This document shows, in pieces, positions 32,730 to 39,809 of a stretch of 39,809 nucleotides of DNA. Source of the stretch: Gp6-AA45 sp035652075. GTDB lineage: Bacteria > Acidobacteriota > Vicinamibacteria > Vicinamibacterales > CAVVIG01. The position numbers and the translations under genes are program-made. Location: the NCBI GenBank assembly GCA_035652075.1, contig DASREL010000006.1, positions 1 to 39,809 on the forward strand, written 5' to 3'. Below the pieces are notes generated by a model. The model was not told where the DNA came from. It saw only the letters and a list, made by a program, of their open reading frames with translations, and searched no databases. Every line of letters begins with the position of its first letter. The stretch's first letter is position 1.

Positions 32730-33096
32730 CGGCGCGTTTCGGATCGATCATGAGTCGCAGTGCGAGGCCTTGCGGCTTCGATGACGAGGGCGGCGACACG
32801 CGGTAGACGGCGGACAGAATGCGCCCCTGCTGCAGCGAGTCGGGCAGCATGTCCCCGGACCGCACGTCGCGTTCGAGCTGGAACTGCACGAGCCTGAACA
32901 ACGGGATCGAGACAGGCGAGTGGCACTCGACGAAGACGCCGAACTCGCTGACGTTACGGGTGGTCACCGACGCGAACCGCGTCGCGCCACGCTGGTCCTT
33001 CCACGTGAGCCGCGCAGGCAGCGTCACGGTGCGGCGCTCGACAGTGCGCTTGTTCGTGTCCGTACGTTTCGGTTCGTCGGTCCAAATGTGTTTCAC
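32683..33096 (-). CDS. PilZ-like domain protein
   Basis: 137 residues from GTG 33096. The PilZ c-di-GMP pattern is visible: a basic cluster KRTVERRTVTLPARLTW, then RFASVTTRNVSEFGVFVEC (N-x-S-x-x-G) and LFRLVQFQLERD, ending in VSPPSSSKPQGLALRLMI. PilZ proteins bind cyclic di-GMP and change motility, polysaccharide production or transcription. I chose GTG 33096 because GGAG lies 6 bases before it; a TTG at 33138 would add 14 residues but has a poorly placed site. The 3' end overlaps the MBL gene by 47 bases. It follows the sigma-54 activator gene after ~190 bases of AT-rich DNA. Confidence 0.75.
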   Translation of the reverse strand: MKHIWTDEPKRTDTNKRTVERRTVTLPARLTWKDQRGATRFASVTTRNVSEFGVFVECHSPVSIPLFRLVQFQLERDVRSGDMLPDSLQQGRILSAVYRVSPPSSSKPQGLALRLMIDPKRAATPGASANNEQVLAS

Positions 33097-33226
33097 TCGC
33101 GGCTCCAGGAAGTAAGGCGATGCCAAGTCCTGTATCAACTTCCAAGCCCGCGTGCAAAGTCGTGCAATGTGGAGTCGCGTCGAACAACCTAACGAGTTAT
33201 TTTTCAGATAGTTACGAGATATTATC

Positions 33227-33297
33227 CGGAGAAGAAATCTCCGTGCAACATGGATACTTAGTATCCTCGAAACGTGTGAACTGATTACTTAGTATCC
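33227..33297. promoter_or_regulatory. palindromic site pair and hairpin between PilZ and sigma-54 activator genes
   Basis: Two copies of the palindrome [GA][GA]NTACTTAGTATCC lie at 33252-33266 (perfect: GGATACT-T-AGTATCC) and 33283-33297 (one arm mismatched at two positions). Their starts are 31 bases apart, about three helix turns. The second covers the TAA stop of the activator gene. A 6-bp hairpin (CGGAGA at 33227-33232 with TCTCCG at 33238-33243) lies beside them without a T-run. The short word CGTGCAA occurs at 33151, 33161 and 33242. The region is distinctly AT-rich. Confidence 0.55.
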
Positions 33298-36227
33298 GCG
33301 TGCTGCGCCGTCTCAAACCCGAGCCGTCGGAGTTTGAGATAGAGGCCGCGCCGGGTCAAGCCAAGTGACCTCGCGGTTTCGGAGATGTTTCCGCCGCTGT
33401 GGTCGAGCGCCGCTTGGATCATGTCGCGCTCGACCTGTTCGACCGCCGACGCCAGGTTTGGCGCGCTGCGGGCCGGACGCGCGTGGACCACAGGCGTCGC
33501 GCCGACGCCGGGCAGTCGCGCCGAGACGAGTTCGGGCGACAGGTGCGCGGGTTCGATCAGTCCGCCGGGCGCGCTCAACGCGACCGCGCGTTGAATCTCG
33601 TTCTTCAATTGCCGCACGTTGCCCGGCCACCAGTACTGCGAGAACACATCGAGCGCTTCCGACGTGAGGTGGACGTCCGGCTTACTCAGACGTTCGCACG
33701 CCTCGCGCAGGAAGTAGGTGCTGAGATGCGGAATCTCTTCGCGTCGATCGCGTAACGGCGGTACGTGAATGCGGATGACGGCGAGGCGATAGTAGAGATC
33801 TTCGCGGAACTTACCTTCGGCGACGCGCTGTTCGAGATCCGCGTTCGTTGCGGCAAGGACCCGGACGTCGACGCGCTGCGGACGCGTCTCGCCAATCGGC
33901 ATGATCTCGGATTGCTCGAGAAATCGCAGCAGCTTCGGCTGCACGTCGAGCGGCAGGTCGCCGATCTCGTCCAGAAACAGCGTGCCGCCTGCGGCAGTGC
34001 GCACGAGCCCCGGCTGATCCGAGACCGCACCGGTGAAGCTGCCGCGCCGGTGACCGAAGAGCTGACTGTCTGCGAGATCGCGGCCGGTCGTGGTGCAGTT
34101 GTACGGCAGAAACATCGCGGCGCTGCGATGCGATCCCACGTGGATCGCGCGCGCCACGAGCTCTTTGCCGGTGCCGCTCTCTCCGGTGATCAACACCGTC
34201 AGATCGTTGCCCTGCATCCGCTGGATTTGTTCGACGACGCGCTGCATGGCGGTGCTGGCGGAGAGAAAGCCCGGCAGGAGTGGCTCGAGCGAGCGATCGA
34301 GCGCGAGGCCGACAGCGGTCGCCGCGGATCGTTCGCGCGCCGTGCAGAGCGCAAATCCCTGCCGCGCGACCGTGGCGATCATCCTGAGTCGCCGCATGAC
34401 GGGATGGCCGATCGGACGTGGCGAGGTGACGAGACCGATGCGTTCGCCTTCTTGATCCCGTCCCAGCTTCTCGACGACCAGCGTGCCGCGACCGAGCGCG
34501 CTGCCGTGCGCGGCCGCGCGCGCGAGGGACCGCGCCGCATCCTCGTCGCAGCCGGCAGCGGCAATGAGCCGCACGTCGCCGCCGGGGAGTTCGACGTACA
34601 CGACGCTCGCGTCGCCCGACGCCGCCTCGAGTAACGCCGCGGCGGTTTCGCGCCCCAGCAGTTCGGGCAGGGCGGCCGCATCCACGATTCGCCGCACGAT
34701 CGCGTCGTCGGCGTCGGCCGGCGAGATGACGTACTGGCCGGTGCCGACGTTGGTCAACAGCGACGAGGCGTCGTCCGTGTCGGCCAGGTCGCGTTCGGCC
34801 CCGAGCTGCGAGAAGATGGCGCGCGCGTGATTGAGATGGCGCTCGGCGACGGAGCGCGCGCCCGTTTCAGCGACGAGGCGTCCGAGCGCGAGATGACTGA
34901 GGCCGCACTGATAGCGCTCGCCGAGCAGATCGAGCAGCGTCGCGCTCTGCGCGAAATCGTGGTACGCGTCGGCGGCGCTACCGAGCTTCGCATGCAACGC
35001 ACCGCGCAGCCGCAGGTACTCACCCCAGGCGGCCGGGGCCGTCTTCGGATCGAGCGCATCGGCCGCGGCGGTGAGCCGGCTTTCGGCTTCGGGCAGACGA
35101 TTGGCGGCGGTCAACGCCTCGGCCGCAATCAACGTCGCCTGCAGCGCTTCGAACGGCGGCGCGCTCTCCTGCAGCACATCGTCGGCGAGCGCGACGGCGC
35201 CGGTCACGTCGCCGCGCCGGACCGCGAGCCGCGCGCTCAGCACGCGCACCGACCACTGATACCACTGGCTCGTCTGACGGCCGTACGCGCCGTACGCGTC
35301 GCTGGCGCGGCCGAGAAAATCGGCGGCCGTTTCGTAGCGTCCGCGAATGAGATGAATTTGCGCGAGCGTATCGAACACGGCGCCGGTGGTTTCGTGGAAC
35401 TGAATTGGCGTCCGGATCTCGAGCGCGCGGTGGAGCAGATCCTCGGCGCGCGTCAGGTCGCCGACGCGGACGCAGATCTGCCCGAGCGTTGCGATCGCGA
35501 CGGCGCGGCCGTGTCCGGATCCGCGTCCTTCGTGCAGCGCGACACTGCGTTCGGCGAGCGCGAGCGCCTGCTCGTATCGGTGCTGCAGCATCATCACGTT
35601 CGCCTGATTGCCGCACACGGTCGCGAGCACATCGTCCGCCTGCACCATCGTGGCGAGACGCTCGGCCTGGCGCAACGCGCCCATCGCCTCGTCGTAGCGT
35701 CCGAGTTGCGCGAGCGCGATGCTCGACAGCGAGTGGACGAGCGCCAGGTGCCGACGGTCGCCCGCAGCGTGCAGCGCCGACGCCGCTTTCGTGATGTGCT
35801 CGCGCACGATCGCCATGTCGCCGACCTTGCGGTAGCACTGACCGAGTTCGTAGTGAGCGAGGCCGATGGCACGCGAGTCGTGCGCGACCTCCGCCTGTTT
35901 CAACGCGCGGCCGTGGAGCGCGATCGCGCGCGACTGATCGCCGCGCGCCGAGGCGAGGCGGCCGTGCAGCCGCCACAGCGTCGAGAGGCGGCGTGGCGGA
36001 ACGGTGTCGCGGAACGTGTCCGGCGGGCGCCCGAGTGCCGCCGCGGCCTGATCGAGATCGTCCTGCAGCAGCGCCGCTTCGGCGATCATCGATCGCAGCT
36101 TCAGTTCGTCGTCGCGCGGGACCGACGCCGATCGCAAGACGGGGGCGAGCATGTGCGCGGCTTCGCCGCCGCGGCCGCGTTCGAGCGCGGCGCCGGCGCG
36201 AGTAAACAGCGCGTTGAGGGTGGACAC
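33285..36227 (-). CDS. TPR-GAF-AAA+ sigma-54-dependent activator
   Basis: 980 residues. Residues 1-~490 are a run of TPR-like helix pairs (HYELGQCYRKVGD, SLSSIALAQLGRYDEAMGAL, NVMMLQHRYEQALALAERS, ATLGQICVRVGDLTRAEDLL). Residues ~505-640 are GAF-like. The AAA+ module begins near 660: Walker A GESGTGKE (~684), sigma-54 loop GSFTGA (~729, Ala-to-Ser variant of GAFTGA), Walker B GTLFLDEIGDL, arginine-finger region EDLYYRL, WWPGNVRQLKNEI. The C-terminus has a Fis-type helix-turn-helix (GNISETARSLGLTRRGLYLKLRRLG). It should open sigma-54 promoters in response to a signal read by the TPR/GAF part. It starts at GTG 36227 with no Shine-Dalgarno; TATACT is 8 bases upstream. Confidence 0.95.
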   Translation of the reverse strand: MSTLNALFTRAGAALERGRGGEAAHMLAPVLRSASVPRDDELKLRSMIAEAALLQDDLDQAAAALGRPPDTFRDTVPPRRLSTLWRLHGRLASARGDQSRAIALHGRALKQAEVAHDSRAIGLAHYELGQCYRKVGDMAIVREHITKAASALHAAGDRRHLALVHSLSSIALAQLGRYDEAMGALRQAERLATMVQADDVLATVCGNQANVMMLQHRYEQALALAERSVALHEGRGSGHGRAVAIATLGQICVRVGDLTRAEDLLHRALEIRTPIQFHETTGAVFDTLAQIHLIRGRYETAADFLGRASDAYGAYGRQTSQWYQWSVRVLSARLAVRRGDVTGAVALADDVLQESAPPFEALQATLIAAEALTAANRLPEAESRLTAAADALDPKTAPAAWGEYLRLRGALHAKLGSAADAYHDFAQSATLLDLLGERYQCGLSHLALGRLVAETGARSVAERHLNHARAIFSQLGAERDLADTDDASSLLTNVGTGQYVISPADADDAIVRRIVDAAALPELLGRETAAALLEAASGDASVVYVELPGGDVRLIAAAGCDEDAARSLARAAAHGSALGRGTLVVEKLGRDQEGERIGLVTSPRPIGHPVMRRLRMIATVARQGFALCTARERSAATAVGLALDRSLEPLLPGFLSASTAMQRVVEQIQRMQGNDLTVLITGESGTGKELVARAIHVGSHRSAAMFLPYNCTTTGRDLADSQLFGHRRGSFTGAVSDQPGLVRTAAGGTLFLDEIGDLPLDVQPKLLRFLEQSEIMPIGETRPQRVDVRVLAATNADLEQRVAEGKFREDLYYRLAVIRIHVPPLRDRREEIPHLSTYFLREACERLSKPDVHLTSEALDVFSQYWWPGNVRQLKNEIQRAVALSAPGGLIEPAHLSPELVSARLPGVGATPVVHARPARSAPNLASAVEQVERDMIQAALDHSGGNISETARSLGLTRRGLYLKLRRLGFETAQHADTK

Positions 36228-36235
36228 CGCGGGCG

Positions 36236-36241
36236 AGTATA
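36236..36241 (-). promoter_or_regulatory. candidate leaderless -10 box of the sigma-54 activator gene
   Basis: The minus strand reads TATACT and ends 8 bases before GTG 36227. No Shine-Dalgarno is present. It lies between the activator gene and the stop of the upstream Cys-rich gene, so the activator can have its own transcript. Confidence 0.5.
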
Positions 36242-36251
36242 TCGAAGGCGC

Positions 36252-36617
36252 TTAGGGTTTGAAACGCCGACCCTTTGTCGAGAGACGTGCTTCCAGCTTC
36301 GCGGAGCAATCGCAGTCACCGCATGACCACGGCTCGGTGCCGTTCAGGTCTTTGCAGCGGCTGCGTGCATGCGCGTCCTGCACTTTGTCGAGATGAAAGT
36401 ACGCTTCCCAGTACTGACGTTCTTCGGCGAGCGGCGTCGGGCAGTAGCAGACTTCCACCCACTGCACGCGTCCGTCGTCGAGTTCGCGCGCGGATTCCAT
36501 GTTGCGCAGGTACTCGTCGCCGGCAACGGACCCAGCGCCGAGCGTTTCATCTTCGATCGCCGCCGCCAAGGCGCGGCGACGTCCATCCTTGACGCGAGCC
36601 GTAACGAGATATCGCAT
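36252..36617 (-). CDS. conserved Cys-rich small protein
   Basis: 121 residues; the family is not named here. The N-terminal half has a beta-alpha fold (MRYLVTARVKDGRRRALAAAIED, LGAGSVAGDEYLRNMESAREL, VQWVEVCYCPTPLAEERQYWE), and the C-terminus carries ARSRCKDLNGTEPWSCGDCDCSAKLE: six Cys in all (CYC, RC, CGDCDC), a likely metal or redox site. The ERQYWEAYF segment and GTEPW look strongly constrained. I chose ATG 36617 because the conserved MRYLV begins there; TACAAT lies 9 bases upstream and there is no Shine-Dalgarno. It is on the same strand as the activator, 24 bases before its start, and divergent from the Pro-rich gene. Confidence 0.82.
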   Translation of the reverse strand: MRYLVTARVKDGRRRALAAAIEDETLGAGSVAGDEYLRNMESARELDDGRVQWVEVCYCPTPLAEERQYWEAYFHLDKVQDAHARSRCKDLNGTEPWSCGDCDCSAKLEARLSTKGRRFKP

Positions 36618-36626
36618 CAGCTTTTC

Positions 36627-36632
36627 ATTGTA
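36627..36632 (-). promoter_or_regulatory. candidate leaderless -10 box of the Cys-rich gene
   Basis: The minus strand reads TACAAT, 9 bases before ATG 36617. It lies in the 57-base divergent space shared with the Pro-rich secreted protein gene at 36675, which by contrast has a strong Shine-Dalgarno (GAGAGGA, 7 bases). Confidence 0.4.
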
Positions 36633-36674
36633 CGGCACCGTGCTTGCTGACCTTCTCGACGAGAGGACTCAGCC

Positions 36675-37124
36675 ATGACGCGCATGAGCTATTTGGCCGC
36701 ACTCGTGTTCTGTAGCGCGGCGTCCGTCGCGATCGCGCAGGCGCAACCGCCGACGACGCCCACGACGCAGCAGCCGGCACCTGGTCAGGTGACGCCGCCG
36801 CAACCGCCGACGCAAGCGCCGCCGACGGGCACCGTTCCCGCGCCGACGACGCCGCAGCCCGCCGCAACGCAAACGATGCCGGCGATGCCGTCCCAACAGC
36901 CGCTGGGCGGTTCGACGCCTGCGATGACGCCGCCGCAGATGCCGGATGCCGGGACGCATCTGACCGATGAGCACCGCACGATGATGCTGATGCTGCTCGA
37001 TCGCATCCAAAAGCTGTCGACGCCGCCCGCGGACAGCAAGGCCGGCAAGGTGAGCGTCGATCGATCCACGTTGGACGAAATCAACGCGGAAGTCGCGCAG
37101 ATCAAAACGATGCTGCAGAAGTGA
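36675..37124 (+). CDS. secreted Pro/Thr/Gln-rich protein with C-terminal coiled coil
   Basis: 149 residues. A signal peptide (SYLAALVFCSAASVAIAQA) is followed by ~75 residues of low-complexity PTTQQPAPG/PPTQAPP-type sequence, then a helical end (HRTMMLMLLDRIQKLST, LDEINAEVAQIKTMLQK) that can form a coiled coil. It could be a periplasmic or wall-spanning adaptor; no function can be assigned. GAGAGGA lies 7 bases before ATG 36675. The 3' end overlaps the convergent opcA-like gene by 23 bases. Confidence 0.85.
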   Translation: MTRMSYLAALVFCSAASVAIAQAQPPTTPTTQQPAPGQVTPPQPPTQAPPTGTVPAPTTPQPAATQTMPAMPSQQPLGGSTPAMTPPQMPDAGTHLTDEHRTMMLMLLDRIQKLSTPPADSKAGKVSVDRSTLDEINAEVAQIKTMLQK

Positions 37125-37863
37125 GGCGGCCGAGCGCGAGAAATGCCTCGCGCGCCCACGGATGACCGTGGAGTGATTTCAATTCCGCCGCGATCGCCGT
37201 CGGCTCGTCTTCGACGCGGACGGCGATCGTATACGGAGGCCAGCCGCGCTGATTCACCGTCAATTCCGGCGGACGCAGCGTCAGTGTTGTCGGCTCGTCG
37301 CTGACGCCGATGTCGACCGTCAGCAGCGCATCGCCGCCCTCGACCTCGTCGAGATGCGGCAGGCCGTCCCACTGCATGCGCGCCGCCAACCACCCGACGA
37401 GCAGCAGGGCGAGCGCTCGTTCGCCGCGGCGATACGCGATCCGAATCTCGCTGTGATGGAGATCCTCTCGACGCAGTTCGTCGCCCGCGTGCAGCAGCGC
37501 GTGGCGGACGGGTGCGAGCCGCCGCCAATTGACGTCGATGCAATGGACGCGGTGACGCGCGAGCACTGATTCGACCGCACGGATGCCCTTCGTGATGTCC
37601 TGCCATCGCCGGCTGTCGAACAACAGTTGCCGGCTCAACTCGATCAGCGGCGCCGGAAGGTCGCTGCACGTTTCGTCCGCCCACCACAGAGTCGTCGGGA
37701 CATCACCGCGGATCGAGCGGAGCACGATCGACGGCAGCGCGGCGTCGGCGCAGGAGGTGTCGACGTGGATCACGTGAGCCGGGTGTTTCGAGACCACCTC
37801 GTCGATGGGGATGTTCTTGCCGCCAAGTACGACGAGGTTCGACAGAACTACAGCGGTCGCCAT
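37102..37863 (-). CDS. opcA: glucose-6-phosphate dehydrogenase assembly protein OpcA-like
   Basis: 253 residues. OpcA proteins help assemble and redox-activate G6PDH, known mainly from cyanobacteria and actinobacteria. Visible family features: NLVVLGGKN..., HPAHVIHVD (nucleotide-like N-terminal fold), SIVLRSIRGDVPTTLWWADE (the LWW motif), SRRWQDITKGIRAVE, WRRLAPVRHALL and the C-terminal beta domain with WPPYTIAVRVEDEPTA. The gene overlaps the end of zwf by 16 bases, which supports the assignment and coupling. It is the last gene of gnd-zwf-opcA. No Cys-rich redox motif is evident, so redox control is not shown. Confidence 0.85.
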   Translation of the reverse strand: MATAVVLSNLVVLGGKNIPIDEVVSKHPAHVIHVDTSCADAALPSIVLRSIRGDVPTTLWWADETCSDLPAPLIELSRQLLFDSRRWQDITKGIRAVESVLARHRVHCIDVNWRRLAPVRHALLHAGDELRREDLHHSEIRIAYRRGERALALLLVGWLAARMQWDGLPHLDEVEGGDALLTVDIGVSDEPTTLTLRPPELTVNQRGWPPYTIAVRVEDEPTAIAAELKSLHGHPWAREAFLALGRLTSAASF

Positions 37864-39380
37864 TGCCGTCCTGTGGCCTCAATCAACCGGTCCGCTTCCT
37901 TCGGTCCCCATGATCCGGCCGGATACGTCGGCAGCGGATCGCGCGTCTGCTCGGCCCACCGATCCAGAATCGGCATCACGAACCGCCACGCCGCTTCGAC
38001 CGAATCGCGACGCATGAAGAGCGTCGCGTCGCCGGCCATGACATCGAGCAGCAGCCGCTCGTAGGCCTCGGGACTCGACCCGCCAAACGTCGTCCCGTAA
38101 TGGAAGTCCATCTTGACGGGATAGACGTGCACGCGCGGGCCGGGGACTTTCGACGTGATGCCGAGCGCGAATCCTTCGTCGGGCTGAATCCGGATCGTCA
38201 GGATGTTCGGGTCGAGCGGCTGCGACGGATCGCCGTTGAACAGAATCGGCGGCACGCTCTTCAGGTGGACGGAAATCTCGCTGGCGCGCTTCGGCAGGCG
38301 CTTGCCGGTCCGCAGAAAAAACGGGACGCCGGCCCAGCGCCAGTTGTCGATGCCGATCTGCAGGGCGGTGTACGTGTCGGTGCGCGAGTTCGGCTTGACG
38401 CCTGATTCGGCAAGATACCCTGGCACGGGCGTGCCGTTGTCGAATCCATTTGCGTATTGCGCGCGTACCGTGCACCGATCGATCGCGTCGCCGGCGAGCG
38501 GCCGCAGCGACCGCAGGACTTCGAGCTTCTCGTCCCGAATGACATCCGCGTCGAGCGAATGCGGCGGCTCCATCGCTGTCATCGCGAGCAGTTGCAGCAT
38601 GTGGTTCTGCACCATGTCGCGCAGGGCGCCGGCCTCGTCGTAATAGCCGGCCCGCGTGCCGACACCTTCGGCTTCGGCGACGGTGATCTGGACGTGGTCG
38701 ACGTACTTCTGGTTGAACAACGGCTCGAAGATGCTGTTCGCGAAGCGCAGCACCAGGATGTTCTGAACCGTTTCCTTCCCGAGATAGTGATCGATGCGAT
38801 AGATCTGCGGTTCCTCGAACACGGCCGCGATCTCGTCATTGATCGCCTTCGCGCTCGCGAGGTCGTGACCGATCGGCTTCTCGACGATCAATCGCGACCA
38901 GGCCTTCGATGGGACGAACCGCGATCGCTTCAACTGCTCGACCGTCGGACCGAAGAGCGACGGCGGAACGGCGAGATAGTAGATGAGATTGCCCGGCAGT
39001 CCGCGCTCGTGTTCGACGATGTCGAGCCGGGCCCCCAGCGGCGCCAGCCCGCGCTCGTCGTCGATCGTCGCGTTCACGAAGAAGAGCGACGCCGCAAACG
39101 TCTGCCACGTCTGTTCGTCCAGGGGCCGCCGCGAGAACTGCGACGTGCCGTCTTTCGCAAACGCGCGGTACTCGTCGTCGGTCATCGCTTTTCGGCCGAC
39201 CGCGACGATGGCCGTCCGCGGCGGCAGGAGGCCGTCGACGCTCAAGTTGTAGAGGGCCGGCAATAACTTGCGGTGCGCGAGGTCGCCGGCGCCGCCGAAA
39301 ATCACGATCGTGACCGGCTCGGCCGCGATCGGCATCGTCTCGCCGGCTGCGAGCTGTTCGAAGAGCGATGCGTCAGGCAT
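37848..39380 (-). CDS. zwf: glucose-6-phosphate 1-dehydrogenase
   Basis: 510 residues, the normal bacterial length. Oxidises glucose-6-phosphate to 6-phosphogluconolactone, making NADPH or NADH. The Rossmann motif is FGGAGDLAHRKLLPALYNL (the family usually has GASGDLA), then IVEKPIGHDL with the EKP motif, and the signature RIDHYLGKETVQN near residue 197 with catalytic His. The C-terminal sheet includes LFMRRDSVEAAWRFVMPIL and SWGPKEADRLI. ATG 39380 overlaps the gnd stop by 8 bases (ATGCCTGA) and the 3' end overlaps opcA by 16 bases, so the three genes are tightly coupled. No lactonase gene (pgl) is visible between them. Confidence 0.98.
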   Translation of the reverse strand: MPDASLFEQLAAGETMPIAAEPVTIVIFGGAGDLAHRKLLPALYNLSVDGLLPPRTAIVAVGRKAMTDDEYRAFAKDGTSQFSRRPLDEQTWQTFAASLFFVNATIDDERGLAPLGARLDIVEHERGLPGNLIYYLAVPPSLFGPTVEQLKRSRFVPSKAWSRLIVEKPIGHDLASAKAINDEIAAVFEEPQIYRIDHYLGKETVQNILVLRFANSIFEPLFNQKYVDHVQITVAEAEGVGTRAGYYDEAGALRDMVQNHMLQLLAMTAMEPPHSLDADVIRDEKLEVLRSLRPLAGDAIDRCTVRAQYANGFDNGTPVPGYLAESGVKPNSRTDTYTALQIGIDNWRWAGVPFFLRTGKRLPKRASEISVHLKSVPPILFNGDPSQPLDPNILTIRIQPDEGFALGITSKVPGPRVHVYPVKMDFHYGTTFGGSSPEAYERLLLDVMAGDATLFMRRDSVEAAWRFVMPILDRWAEQTRDPLPTYPAGSWGPKEADRLIEATGRQWRPL

Positions 39381-39809
39381 CGTGCTTCTTTACCGCGTGG
39401 CCGCCGAACTGATTTCGGAGCGCCGCCAACAGCCGTTCGGCAAACGGATTCGACTCGCGCGAGCGGAATCGCGTGAACAGCGCGGCCGTCAACACGGGCA
39501 TCGGCACCGCGCGGTTGATCGCTTCGTCCAACGTCCAGCGTCCTTCGCCCGAGTCGTCGACGTACGCGTCAAGGCTGCCGAGCGTTGGGTCCGATGCCAG
39601 CGCGCGCCCGGCGAGCTCGAGCAGCCACGAGCGGACGACGCTGCCGTGATTCCACAGGTCGGCCACGGCGGCGACGTCGATCTTGTAGTCGCTCGCGTGG
39701 AGCAGATCGAATCCTTCGGCGTAGGCCTGCATCAAGCCGTACTCGATGCCGTTGTGAATCATCTTCACGTAGTGGCCGGCACCGTGATCGCCGACGCGCA
39801 GGTAGCCGT
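39373..39809 (-). CDS. gnd: 6-phosphogluconate dehydrogenase, decarboxylating (5' part outside window)
   Basis: The last ~145 codons of the enzyme that converts 6-phosphogluconate to ribulose-5-phosphate and CO2. The visible part begins GYLRVGDHGAGHYVKMIHNGIEYG (residues at 39807 and down), the substrate-binding signature with catalytic Lys and conserved HNGIEYG. It then continues with helices MQAYAEGFDLLH, DLWNHGSVVRSWLLELA, DDSGEGRWTLDEAINRAVPMPVLTAALF and ends ...AVKKHDA. The short C-terminal domain indicates the ~300-residue form rather than the 470-residue enterobacterial form. Frame continues to the window edge. The stop overlaps zwf by 8 bases. Confidence 0.95.
   Translation of the reverse strand, partial: GYLRVGDHGAGHYVKMIHNGIEYGLMQAYAEGFDLLHASDYKIDVAAVADLWNHGSVVRSWLLELAGRALASDPTLGSLDAYVDDSGEGRWTLDEAINRAVPMPVLTAALFTRFRSRESNPFAERLLAALRNQFGGHAVKKHDA

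Noticed and set aside
33151..33170. TTGCACG-ACT-TTGCACG on the minus strand as a sigma-54 promoter for the PilZ gene.
   Set aside because: The -24 element lacks GG and the spacing is one base short of the strict -24/-12 requirement.
33227..33243. CGGAGA/TCTCCG hairpin as an intrinsic terminator of the sigma-54 activator gene.
   Set aside because: The stem is only 6 bp and no T-run follows on the minus strand; kept only as a regulatory-region feature.

Overview
This is chromosomal, high-GC, gene-dense bacterial DNA. Two FtsX/MacB-type permeases of the ADOP class (one behind a PadR regulator), small coupled genes and dyad-type intergenic repeats suggest an Acidobacteriota genome, probably Vicinamibacteria-like. 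That placement is an inference from family content; no rRNA, tRNA, phage, transposase, integrase or CRISPR array is visible.

Layout. 1-1257 (minus): 3' part of tatC behind a STAS/pseudo-receiver protein. 1339-4369 (plus): padR and an ADOP permease. 4382-6666: a secreted amidase, a divergent nucleotidyltransferase-fold protein and a tiny membrane protein, then about 400 bases with no gene. 7080-10063 (plus): a membrane protein coupled to a PA14-domain GT-C glycosyltransferase. 9987-12537 (minus): a tannase-family esterase coupled to a frameshifted acetamidase/formamidase. 12558-13674: four short genes packed head-to-head and tail-to-tail (hypothetical, DUF486, cupin).

13664-21950 (minus) is the most unusual block: an ABC ATPase, then two paralogous ABC-2-like permeases with overlapping genes. 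At the equivalent point one paralogue runs in frame into a complete ADOP permease and the other into a secreted-type PQQ-like beta-propeller. A lipoprotein gene follows. 22012-24305 holds a DinB protein, a heptad-repeat dyad that forms the 5' end of a GT-C membrane protein gene, and a small gene coupled to the next block. 24298-26170: MBL-rhodanese-rhodanese sulfur protein and a divergent FKBP. 26174-29385 (minus): GH36 alpha-galactosidase and a predicted outer-membrane beta-barrel. 29477-32729 (plus): D-aminoacylase-like amidohydrolase, DedA protein, a second dyad repeat and an MBL hydrolase. 32683-36617 (minus): PilZ protein, a TPR/GAF/sigma-54 activator and a Cys-rich conserved protein. 36675-37124 is a Pro-rich secreted protein. 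37102-39809 (minus) is gnd-zwf-opcA, the oxidative pentose phosphate entry, with every junction overlapping.

Regulation. Many genes lack a Shine-Dalgarno sequence and instead carry a TANNNT or GATAAT -10-like hexamer 5-9 bases before the start codon, which suggests leaderless transcription. In three divergent pairs these boxes overlap or mirror each other; at 13314-13339 the two ATG codons themselves share bases. Other genes (the first ADOP permease, dinB, 36675) have strong AGGAGG-type sites at normal spacing, so both initiation modes appear to coexist.
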